Shown here piece by piece: positions 1 to 5,985 of a stretch of DNA of 8,383 bases (within the stretch, counting starts at the first letter, position 1; each line of letters starts with the position of its first letter). The notes beneath the pieces were generated by a model, which was given only the letters and a program-made list of their open reading frames with translations, was not told where the DNA came from and searched no databases. The stretch is from an uncultured Caryophanales bacterium. GTDB taxonomy: Bacteria; Bacillota_I; Bacilli_A; RF39; UBA660. The DNA lies in assembly GCA_946535455.1 (NCBI GenBank), contig CAMNDO010000019.1, positions 1-8,383 of the forward strand. The letters run 5' to 3'. Made by a program: the position numbers and the translations under genes.

Positions 1-381
1 TTTTGGAAATTGTGGAAAGAGAGATATTATCTCTTCCATACTAGAGTTCTTATTTTTTTCTAATAATTGTAGAAAGATTCTTTGATCTTCTACAGAAATG
101 GTTTCATTTCTGAAAAGAATTTCTTTTGGATTTTCCCCATTTCTTTGTATTTGTTTAATGAAAACTTCTATGACTTCTGTATCAGGCTTCATTCCCTCTG
201 TAATCACGTCTGTTATCTTTGCTAATCTATTTGGTGCAATCGTAGACAAAACAGCTGAGAATAAGGCTAATATGTTTGAAATAAGAAGAAATATTTTCCA
301 TTTTCCTAAGCTTTGGAGTAATTTTTTCATAGAACCTTTAAAATCTTTTGATTTTTCTAGTTTTTGATTCATTCTAGGCAT
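1..381 (-). CDS. ABC exporter half-transporter, second subunit of a heterodimer (N-terminal part only, cut by window edge)
   Basis: Only the first 127 residues are present; the frame stays open to base 1. The protein begins MPRMNQKLEKSKDFKGSMKK, a short basic tail with the KDFKG(S/T)MKKL pattern that I recognise from the second half of heterodimeric Firmicute multidrug-type ABC exporters. TM1 follows (about residues 27-49), then APNRLAKITD, which opens the first outer loop. Residues 65-127 are hydrophilic and charged instead of passing quickly into TM2. This suggests an enlarged extracellular insertion between TM1 and TM2, a feature known in this subunit type. The ATG start is preceded by a perfect AGGAGG at 391-396 with 9-base spacing. 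A second in-frame ATG (residue 4) lies too far from that site. The gene overlaps the upstream exporter half by 8 bases (ATGCCTAG), as expected for partners translated together. Its nucleotide-binding domain lies outside the window; by analogy it should carry the intact catalytic site its partner lacks. Confidence 0.88.
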   Translation of the reverse strand, partial: MPRMNQKLEKSKDFKGSMKKLLQSLGKWKIFLLISNILALFSAVLSTIAPNRLAKITDVITEGMKPDTEVIEVFIKQIQRNGENPKEILFRNETISVEDQRIFLQLLEKNKNSSMEEIISLFPQFPK

Positions 382-2134
382 GTTTCAATTCCTCCTCACT
401 TAATTGAGATAAGGCAATTTCACGATAAATCTCACAGTCTTTGAATAATTCTTGATGCGTTCCTTGACCAACACAAGTTCCTTTTTCTAAAACAATGATT
501 TTATCCGCCTGTAATATGGTCCCAATTCTTTGCGCAACAATGACATTGGTTGCTTCTTTGGTGTGTTTCTTTAATTCTTGTCTAAGTTTCGCATCCGTTT
601 GATAATCTAAGGCACTGAAAGAATCATCAAAAATATAGATTTCTGGATCTCTTGCGATTGCTCTTGCGATGGCCAAACGTTGTTTTTGTCCTCCAGAAAT
701 ATTGGTTCCTCCTCTTGCAATATGGGAATCTAATTTATCTTCTGTTTTTTCTACAAATTCTTTTGCTTGAGCAACTTCAATTGCTTTTTGAATTTCTTCT
801 TTTGTTGGTTTTTTCTTTCCATTATCTCCATAAGAAACATTTTCTTGAATACTACCAGTGAACATAACTGCGCGTTGTGGAACATATCCAATTTTATTAT
901 GTAATGTAGATAAGTCATATTCTTTGACATCTACGCCATCGACATAAATATTTCCTTCTGTTACATCATAAAATCTAGGAATTAGATTGATTAAAGTGGA
1001 TTTACCAGAACCCGTAGAACCAATAAATGCTACGGTTTCTCCTTGTTTTACTTCAAAAGAGATATCTTGTAAAACATATTCATCAGCATCTGGATATTTG
1101 AAACTAACATGTTCAAAACGAATGGTTCCTTTTTCGTTTGTTTTTCCTTGAAAAGTTCCAGAAGTTACAGTAATTTCTTCTTCTAATACTTCCCCAATAC
1201 GATTGGCAGATACTTGTGCACGAGGTAATATCATAAAGATCATCGTTAACATTAAGAAAGACATAATGACTTGTAGTCCATAACTAGAAAAAACTACCAT
1301 ATTACTAAACAAAGTCATTTTTTCCATCATACCCGCATTCATAATTAAGTAAGCTCCTACAAAATAAATTCCTAAACTTTGGAAATGCATCACTGATGTC
1401 ATAATAGGATCCATAATCGCAAAAGTTTTAAAGTTTGATAATTGGGTAGAAGTTAAATCTTCATTTACTTCTTCAAATCTTTTTTCTTGATATTTTTCGG
1501 CATTAAATGCACGAATGACACGAATTCCTGTAATGTTTTCTCTTGTGACGTCATTCATTTGGTCAGTTAGTTTCTGCATCTTTTCAAATCTTGGAGATAC
1601 TTTTTTAATAATATAAAGATTGGTAATGACCATAATGATAACACCAATTCCTGTGATCATACTTAATTCATTACTCTTTCCTATGATTTTCATTAATGCC
1701 CAAATTGCCATAATAGGAGATTTTACAATAAATTGTAATCCTATTGCTAGTAACATTTCAATTTGGGTTACATCATTCGTTGTTCTTGTAATTAAACTAC
1801 TGGTTTTGAATTTTTTCATTTCACTAAAACCAAAATTTTCTACTTTTTCAAATACTTTTTTACGAATACTTCGAGAAAATCTTGCGGATAAAAGAGATGT
1901 AAAAAATCCTGTTATTACAACACAAAGGAAGGATCCTATTGCACAAAGCATCATATATCCTCCAGCTATTAAAATTTCTTTCATCGTAGAAGTCGATGTT
2001 TGTACTAACATGGTAATTTCTGACATATATTCTGGTAGTTTTAAATCTAAATAAACGGAGAATATGACTAAAGTAATGACTAAGAGAATAATGAAAAAAT
2101 CTTTTTTTTCTAAATTTCGAAATAATTTTAGCAT
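374..2134 (-). CDS. ABC exporter half-transporter with degenerate ATP site (BmrC/LmrC/TM287-like), first subunit of a heterodimer
   Basis: This 586-residue protein has the complete layout of a type IV ABC exporter half. A six-helix membrane domain covers about residues 1-310 (TM1 near 14-30, TM2 near 58-80, TM3/4 near 130-178, TM5/6 near 245-300), followed by an ATPase domain from about 338. Walker A is GSTGSGKST (372-380), the Q-loop glutamine is Q420, and the signature is SGGQKQR (480-486). Walker B reads IYIFDDSFSALD (499-510): the catalytic glutamate is replaced by D504. The switch-loop histidine is replaced by Q535 (VAQRIGTI). This Asp/Gln pair is the known mark of the non-catalytic half of heterodimers such as TM287/288, LmrCD, BmrCD and TAP1. 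The length matches BmrC (about 585). It is likely to export hydrophobic drugs, lipids or peptides together with the next gene; the substrate cannot be read from sequence. The ATG has an AAGGTGG ribosome site at 2138-2144, in the 17-base gap after tag. Confidence 0.93.
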   Translation of the reverse strand: MLKLFRNLEKKDFFIILLVITLVIFSVYLDLKLPEYMSEITMLVQTSTSTMKEILIAGGYMMLCAIGSFLCVVITGFFTSLLSARFSRSIRKKVFEKVENFGFSEMKKFKTSSLITRTTNDVTQIEMLLAIGLQFIVKSPIMAIWALMKIIGKSNELSMITGIGVIIMVITNLYIIKKVSPRFEKMQKLTDQMNDVTRENITGIRVIRAFNAEKYQEKRFEEVNEDLTSTQLSNFKTFAIMDPIMTSVMHFQSLGIYFVGAYLIMNAGMMEKMTLFSNMVVFSSYGLQVIMSFLMLTMIFMILPRAQVSANRIGEVLEEEITVTSGTFQGKTNEKGTIRFEHVSFKYPDADEYVLQDISFEVKQGETVAFIGSTGSGKSTLINLIPRFYDVTEGNIYVDGVDVKEYDLSTLHNKIGYVPQRAVMFTGSIQENVSYGDNGKKKPTKEEIQKAIEVAQAKEFVEKTEDKLDSHIARGGTNISGGQKQRLAIARAIARDPEIYIFDDSFSALDYQTDAKLRQELKKHTKEATNVIVAQRIGTILQADKIIVLEKGTCVGQGTHQELFKDCEIYREIALSQLSEEELKHA

Positions 2135-2151
2135 ATTCCACCTTCTTTCTT

Positions 2152-2697
2152 TTACTGAATAAAATCACAGTTTTTTTCATGATCATTGATCATCCCAATG
2201 GATTGTAGGTAGGAATAGATAATGACATCTCCTACAAAACGCATTCCTCTTTTATATAAATCTTTGGATATTTTTTTAGATAATGCATTCGAAGCAATCA
2301 TTTTCTTCCCTACTCGTTGAATAATTTTATGATTTGTAAAACTCCAAATATAATTTGAAAAACTTCCAAATTCTTTTTGAATTTCTTGAAAGATCTTTGC
2401 ATTTTGAATCATTGCTTTTATTTTGAACCGATTTCGAATAATGTCTCGATTCTGCATTAACTCTGAGATTTTCTTTTCGTTATACTTGGATATTTTATTA
2501 TAGTCAAAATGATCCAATGCTTTTCGAAATGCTTCTCTTTTATTGATAATACATTCCCAAGATAAACCTGCTTGAAAAGATTCTAATAATAATAATTCAA
2601 ATAAGTAATCGTCATCATAATGAGGTTTACACCATTCATGATCATGATACTTTATCATATTTGGATTTTTTTCATTCACCCAAGAACATCTATTCAC
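2152..2697 (-). CDS. tag: DNA-3-methyladenine glycosylase I (Tag)
   Basis: A cytosolic base-excision repair enzyme that cleaves the glycosidic bond of 3-methyladenine in alkylated DNA, leaving an abasic site. The protein has 181 residues, close to E. coli Tag (187), and aligns along its whole length. The family's zinc-site residues are all visible: C4 (MNRCSW), H18 (YHDHEW), H173 and C177 (NDHEKNC). The base pocket is kept: Y17, E39 (in LFELLLLESFQAGLSW, matching E. coli E38) and W47 (matching W46). The WSF.NH and YKRGMRFVG segments are also typical. It starts with GTG, not ATG: GTG at 2697-2695 gives MNRC with the zinc cysteine in its usual place, and a GGAGG lies 9 bases upstream. The start overlaps the stop of the MacB-like transporter by 8 bases (GTGAATAG), and the exporter half follows 17 bases downstream. 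This position inside a transporter operon is unusual for tag, which is usually thought of as a constitutive housekeeping repair gene. Confidence 0.95.
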   Translation of the reverse strand: MNRCSWVNEKNPNMIKYHDHEWCKPHYDDDYLFELLLLESFQAGLSWECIINKREAFRKALDHFDYNKISKYNEKKISELMQNRDIIRNRFKIKAMIQNAKIFQEIQKEFGSFSNYIWSFTNHKIIQRVGKKMIASNALSKKISKDLYKRGMRFVGDVIIYSYLQSIGMINDHEKNCDFIQ

Positions 2698-5236
2698 TTC
2701 TTAATGCCTCCACAGGATCTTTTTTGGAAGCAAGTTTTGCAGGAATAAACCCAGCAAGTACTGTTAAAATCACACTAATCATAATTAATGCGATACTTCC
2801 CCCTAGTGGTAATACGGAAATATTTCTAATTTCTACAATCTTATAAATAATAATATTAATTGGAATATTTAGTAAGAACGTAATGAAAATTCCTAATATA
2901 CCAGCTGCCAAACCTTCCATTAATGTTTCTGCATTAAATACTCTAGAAATATCTTTTTTACTAGCTCCAATGGCTCTTAAAATACCAATTTCTTTGGTTC
3001 TTTCAATCACAGAAATATAAGTAATAATCGCAATCATGATACTAGATACAATTAAACTAATTGCAACAAAGGAAATTAAAACACTACTGATCACATTGAC
3101 AATGGTAGAAACGCTACTCATCATAATTCCTACAATATCCGTATATTTAATTTTATCTTTTTCTTCTTTTCCTTTATTGTATTGATCAATCATTTTAACG
3201 ATTTCTTCTTTTGCATCGAAATCTTTTGGATAAATAGAAATATTATCAGGATTTTCAATATCAGAAATTCCTAATTTGGATAGATTTTCTTCATAAGAAG
3301 ATGTCATATTTTCACTATAATTTTTCATAAATAAGGAAAGTTCATCTTGAGACATTCTCTGTAATGACATCATTTGTTCTACACTGAAACGATCCATATC
3401 AAAAGAAGAATTGGTTGTGAATGCATGTCCTGTAAAGACATTGATATCTGGATTTTCTAATTGTTGTTTTACAATTTCTTGTTCATGTATCTTTTCAATC
3501 AAATATTTCTTTAAATCACTACGATATCCCACAATTCCATATGTAGAAGCATTTCCTATGCTATCTTCACTCATTTTGTTAATTCCTACAATGGTTACTT
3601 CTTCTGCTTCTTCTATCTTTTTCTTCATAAAAGATTCATCATCTTTTTTATTGATCCAAATACCATTTTCATATACATAATAATCCGTATTTAGTAATAG
3701 TTTGAATTTTAAATTTAATAAATCTTCTATTTCATAACTAGTCTCTTCAAAAGAAACTTCTTTACCGCTTGTCATTGCCTGGAATTTTTCTTTTAATTCT
3801 GCTTGATCTAATAATCCAATACTATATAGCGTATAATCTGATATTGTGTTATTTTCTCCTACTGTTAAAACCATTTCATTATACTTTTCAGGCCATCTTC
3901 CTGCGATTAATTCATATTGTTGTTTGTTGAGTTTTTCATTATCAATCATTTCAAAAAATACATCGTTGGTTGACATCATCGTATTATATACACTCGATAT
4001 TCCCTCTGTACCCATCCCTAAAGCATCTAATACTGTTGTAGGGTTTACACGAGTGATTTTGGATAGATCATTTTTATATAAATTTAAGGTAACGTTGTAA
4101 TTATATTTAATATCTGATGTATATTTTTTGATTTTTTTGTTCTCATCTAAGTATTTTTTAAAGCTTACCATGTCATTTCGTTTTACTTCTTTTGAAAGAG
4201 TCTCAAACATATCTCCCATAATATTCGTCGCATGAATTCTATCATCATCATATTCTTTTTTCTCATAGTTACCGGATAATGTTTTTAACATCGTAGACAT
4301 ATCAACAGACTCTTTATCAATCACTAAAGGATAGGAACTTAATGTTTCTTCCTCAGTACGAGCAATAAATAAATTGATTCCGTGTGATAAGGACATAATT
4401 AAAGCAATTCCTATAATACCAATACTTCCTGCGAAAGCCGTTAAAAAGGTTCTTCCTTTCTTTGTCATTAAGTTATTTAAGGAAAGTGAAAAAGCAGTCA
4501 AAAAACTCATAGAAGTCTTTTTACTTTTTCCTTTCTTTTCTTCTTCCATTCCTTTATTTTCGTAAGGATTGGAATCATCGGTAATTTTTCCATCTTGTAG
4601 ACGAATAATACGAGTCGAATACTCTTTCGCAAGTTCTGGATTATGCGTTACCATAATCACTAATTTTTCTTCTGAAATTTCTTTTAATAATTCCATTACT
4701 TGTTTGGAAGTTGTCGTATCTAATGCTCCAGTAGGTTCATCTGCCAGTAAAATATCAGGATCATTGATTAAGGCTCTTGCGATCGCAACTCGCTGCATCT
4801 GCCCACCAGATAATTGAGATGGTTTTTTCTTGATATGATCTTTTAATCCTACTCTTGTTAATACTTGTTTGGCTCTTCGAATTCTTTCTTTTTTCGAAAT
4901 TCCCGATAAGGTAAGTGCAAGTTCTACATTTGCCAAAACACTTTGATGTGAAATCAAATTATAATTTTGAAAAACAAACCCTACTCTATGATTTCGATAA
5001 GTATCCCAATCTCTATCATTATACTTTTTTGTTTCCATTCCATTGATAATTAAATTTCCAGAATCATATTGATCTAGTCCACCAATGATATTTAAAAGTG
5101 TTGTTTTTCCAGATCCACTTGGTCCTAAAATGGATGTAAATTCAGAATGACGAAATGAAACGGAAACTTGATCCAATGCTTTTTGCGTAAATCCTTCCGT
5201 TCGATATGTTTTGGTAATTTTTTTTAGTTCTAACAT
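2690..5236 (-). CDS. MacB-like ABC transporter, ATPase fused to FtsX-type permease
   Basis: An 848-residue single chain with an N-terminal ATPase and a C-terminal permease, the MacB domain order. The ATPase (about 1-222) has Walker A GPSGSGKT (38-45), Q-loop Q90, signature LSGGQMQR (142-149), Walker B ILLADEP with catalytic E167, D-loop GALD and switch H198, so it looks active. A charged linker (about 225-243) leads to TM1 (about 262-290). A large predicted extracellular domain of about 420 residues follows, then TM2 (712-741), TM3 (772-797) and TM4 (813-833). The cytoplasmic ERTKEIGILRAIGASKKD (745-762) and the C-terminal PAKLASKKDPVEALRSE (832-848) are hallmarks of the MacB/FtsX permease family. 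MacB is about 650 residues, so most of the extra length is in the outer domain. Such proteins act as mechanotransmitting exporters or sensors of peptides, toxins or envelope stress; the substrate is unknown. An AAAGGAG site (5242-5248) sits 5 bases before the ATG. The gene follows the membrane protein gene by 45 bases and overlaps tag by 8. Confidence 0.92.
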   Translation of the reverse strand: MLELKKITKTYRTEGFTQKALDQVSVSFRHSEFTSILGPSGSGKTTLLNIIGGLDQYDSGNLIINGMETKKYNDRDWDTYRNHRVGFVFQNYNLISHQSVLANVELALTLSGISKKERIRRAKQVLTRVGLKDHIKKKPSQLSGGQMQRVAIARALINDPDILLADEPTGALDTTTSKQVMELLKEISEEKLVIMVTHNPELAKEYSTRIIRLQDGKITDDSNPYENKGMEEEKKGKSKKTSMSFLTAFSLSLNNLMTKKGRTFLTAFAGSIGIIGIALIMSLSHGINLFIARTEEETLSSYPLVIDKESVDMSTMLKTLSGNYEKKEYDDDRIHATNIMGDMFETLSKEVKRNDMVSFKKYLDENKKIKKYTSDIKYNYNVTLNLYKNDLSKITRVNPTTVLDALGMGTEGISSVYNTMMSTNDVFFEMIDNEKLNKQQYELIAGRWPEKYNEMVLTVGENNTISDYTLYSIGLLDQAELKEKFQAMTSGKEVSFEETSYEIEDLLNLKFKLLLNTDYYVYENGIWINKKDDESFMKKKIEEAEEVTIVGINKMSEDSIGNASTYGIVGYRSDLKKYLIEKIHEQEIVKQQLENPDINVFTGHAFTTNSSFDMDRFSVEQMMSLQRMSQDELSLFMKNYSENMTSSYEENLSKLGISDIENPDNISIYPKDFDAKEEIVKMIDQYNKGKEEKDKIKYTDIVGIMMSSVSTIVNVISSVLISFVAISLIVSSIMIAIITYISVIERTKEIGILRAIGASKKDISRVFNAETLMEGLAAGILGIFITFLLNIPINIIIYKIVEIRNISVLPLGGSIALIMISVILTVLAGFIPAKLASKKDPVEALRSE
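2707..2711 (-). promoter_or_regulatory. Shine-Dalgarno site selecting the GTG start of tag
   Basis: GGAGG on the minus strand lies 9 bases before the GTG of tag, inside the last codons of the MacB-like transporter gene. There is no ATG at a comparable distance in the tag frame, so this site decides the GTG start. Ribosomes finishing the transporter would unfold and pass over it, which suits translational coupling. Confidence 0.75.
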
Positions 5237-5253
5237 AAAGGCTCCTTTCGATA

Positions 5254-5285
5254 ATAAAAGATTTAGATTTCTCCAAATCTTTTAT
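5254..5285 (-). other. Intercistronic hairpin with two alternative foldings (possible weak terminator or attenuator)
   Basis: An 11-base perfect inverted repeat (arms 5254-5264 and 5275-5285, loop of 10) spans the stop codon of the small membrane protein gene. The arms are almost all A/T with a single G-C pair. A second, mutually exclusive stem uses the same right arm: AGATTT (5265-5270 on the plus strand) pairs with AAATCT (5275-5280) around a four-base loop, because AGATTT is repeated in tandem. On the minus strand the sequence after the stem is U-rich (UUUUAUUAU). It may be a leaky terminator that lowers transporter expression, an RNA-processing or stability element, or chance in AT-rich DNA. 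The transporter still has its own strong ribosome site downstream. Confidence 0.4.
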
Positions 5286-5893
5286 GATAAACACATTTCT
5301 TTTTGAAATGTTAATTTTTTGCCTCCAATAATAATGGTATTATTTGGACATACATACATCTTTGTATCAGATGAAGTAAACATCATTGTTTCTCCATCAG
5401 AAAATAATCCTACATAATCAATTTTGTTTTTTAATTCTTCCATTGTATGAGTATTTAAATACTCTTTTAACTCCATTGTTTTCTTGTCAAAATTTGTTGT
5501 AATTTGACTAGTACAATAACCATAAATTTTTTGATTTTCTTTTTCGATATATAAAGTAGGCTCTTGATTACAAACGCTGTTTTCTTTTACTTCTAGTTGA
5601 TTCACACTAGTTTCTATCTTTGGAAAAGAAATTGGTAATGAAATCAAAATCAATTGAAATTTATGATTTTTTGATTCTGAAATCACTTCGTTGGTACTTA
5701 CGGTAATGGTTCTTTCTGCTTGGTATAAAATTCCTTGATAGGTTTGTTTTCTTTCTTTTTGGTGATAGGAAGTGATTTGAAAAATAGGAATTTTCCCATT
5801 TTTATATCGAAAATAATCAATTCCTGCAGTGAAAAATCCAATCAAAAATACCAATAAAATGATGGTTCCTATTCCTTTTTTGATGACTCTCAT
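5282..5893 (-). CDS. Single-pass membrane protein of unknown function, first gene of the transporter operon
   Basis: I do not recognise a characterised function. The 203-residue protein has a basic start (MRVIKKG), one membrane helix or uncleaved signal anchor at about 7-27, and an extracellular domain of about 175 residues. The segment IDYFRYKNGKIPIFQI just after the helix resembles, from memory, small conserved anchored proteins of Firmicutes with a DYxRxxNxKxPIF pattern; this is a weak recollection. Four cysteines lie outside the membrane (C108, C127, C182, C201), enough for two disulfides. No lipobox, coiled-coil hairpin or lipoyl domain is visible, so it is not a standard MacA-type adaptor. 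There are two ATGs: 5899 gives two extra residues, but AGAGG (5901-5905) lies only 1 base from that ATG and 7 bases from the ATG at 5893, so 5893 is preferred. It has its own promoter and is followed after 45 bases by the MacB-like transporter, which suggests an accessory role there (inference). Confidence 0.75.
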   Translation of the reverse strand: MRVIKKGIGTIILLVFLIGFFTAGIDYFRYKNGKIPIFQITSYHQKERKQTYQGILYQAERTITVSTNEVISESKNHKFQLILISLPISFPKIETSVNQLEVKENSVCNQEPTLYIEKENQKIYGYCTSQITTNFDKKTMELKEYLNTHTMEELKNKIDYVGLFSDGETMMFTSSDTKMYVCPNNTIIIGGKKLTFQKEMCLS

Positions 5894-5900
5894 ATTCATC

Positions 5901-5905
5901 CCTCT
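5901..5905 (-). promoter_or_regulatory. Shine-Dalgarno site selecting the second ATG of the membrane protein gene
   Basis: AGAGG on the minus strand is 7 bases before the ATG at 5893 but only 1 base before the ATG at 5899. The normal 5-9 base spacing therefore favours the inner start. Confidence 0.6.
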
Positions 5906-5917
5906 TATTCTATTCCT

Positions 5918-5946
5918 ATTATAACAAACTATTCCAAATATGAAAA
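5918..5946 (-). promoter_or_regulatory. Sigma-A-type promoter with extended -10 for the five-gene transporter/tag operon
   Basis: On the minus strand a consensus -10 TATAAT (5923-5918) is preceded by TGT, making the extended -10 form TGnTATAAT. A -35-like TTTTCA (5946-5941; 4 of 6 match TTGACA) lies 17 bases upstream. Transcription should begin near 5911, giving a leader of about 18 bases before the ATG at 5893. The promoter follows directly after the terminator of the previous gene, so the operon should be an independent unit. A second TATAAT (5955-5950) overlaps the end of that terminator's U-tract but has no usable -35. No operator-like repeat is evident around the start site. Confidence 0.7.
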
Positions 5947-5956
5947 GAAATTATAC

Positions 5957-5985
5957 AAAAAAAACAATAGATTCTATTGTTTTTT
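5957..5985 (-). terminator. Rho-independent terminator of the iPGM-like gene
   Basis: The stem CAATAG/CTATTG (5965-5970 and 5974-5979) has a three-base loop and is extended by an A6/T6 pairing (5959-5964 with 5980-5985). On the minus strand it runs into eight T residues (5964-5957). The TAG stop codon of the iPGM-like gene (5976-5974) is part of the stem. Because A and T runs flank both sides, the element is symmetrical in principle, but no plus-strand gene ends here. Confidence 0.85.

Noticed and set aside
98..367. Plus-strand open frame of 89 codons
   Set aside because: It lies antisense to the N-terminal part of the second exporter half, which has a family-typical protein sequence and AGGAGG site; the plus-strand product looks like no known family.
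1620..2054. Plus-strand open frame of 144 codons, hydrophobic
   Set aside because: It is the complement of the membrane domain of the first exporter half; its hydrophobicity is a by-product of the opposite strand.
1860..2186. Minus-strand open frame of 108 codons overlapping the start of the exporter half and the end of tag
   Set aside because: It is out of frame with two well-supported genes, and its product is an aromatic- and Arg-rich frame-shifted shadow of them.
2176..2195. Repeated TGATCA palindromes near the end of tag, possible operator
   Set aside because: They are explained by the codons for the conserved INDHE zinc-site segment of Tag, and a similar cluster near 2636-2648 encodes YHDHEW. 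No promoter is nearby.
3411..4817. Several plus-strand open frames of 63-89 codons opposite the MacB-like transporter
   Set aside because: All are antisense to a continuous 848-codon gene with intact ABC and FtsX motifs; none has recognisable features.
5950..5955. Second TATAAT between the iPGM-like terminator and the operon promoter
   Set aside because: At 17-base spacing the upstream hexamer is a poor -35 and falls in the terminator stem; the downstream extended -10 is the better candidate.
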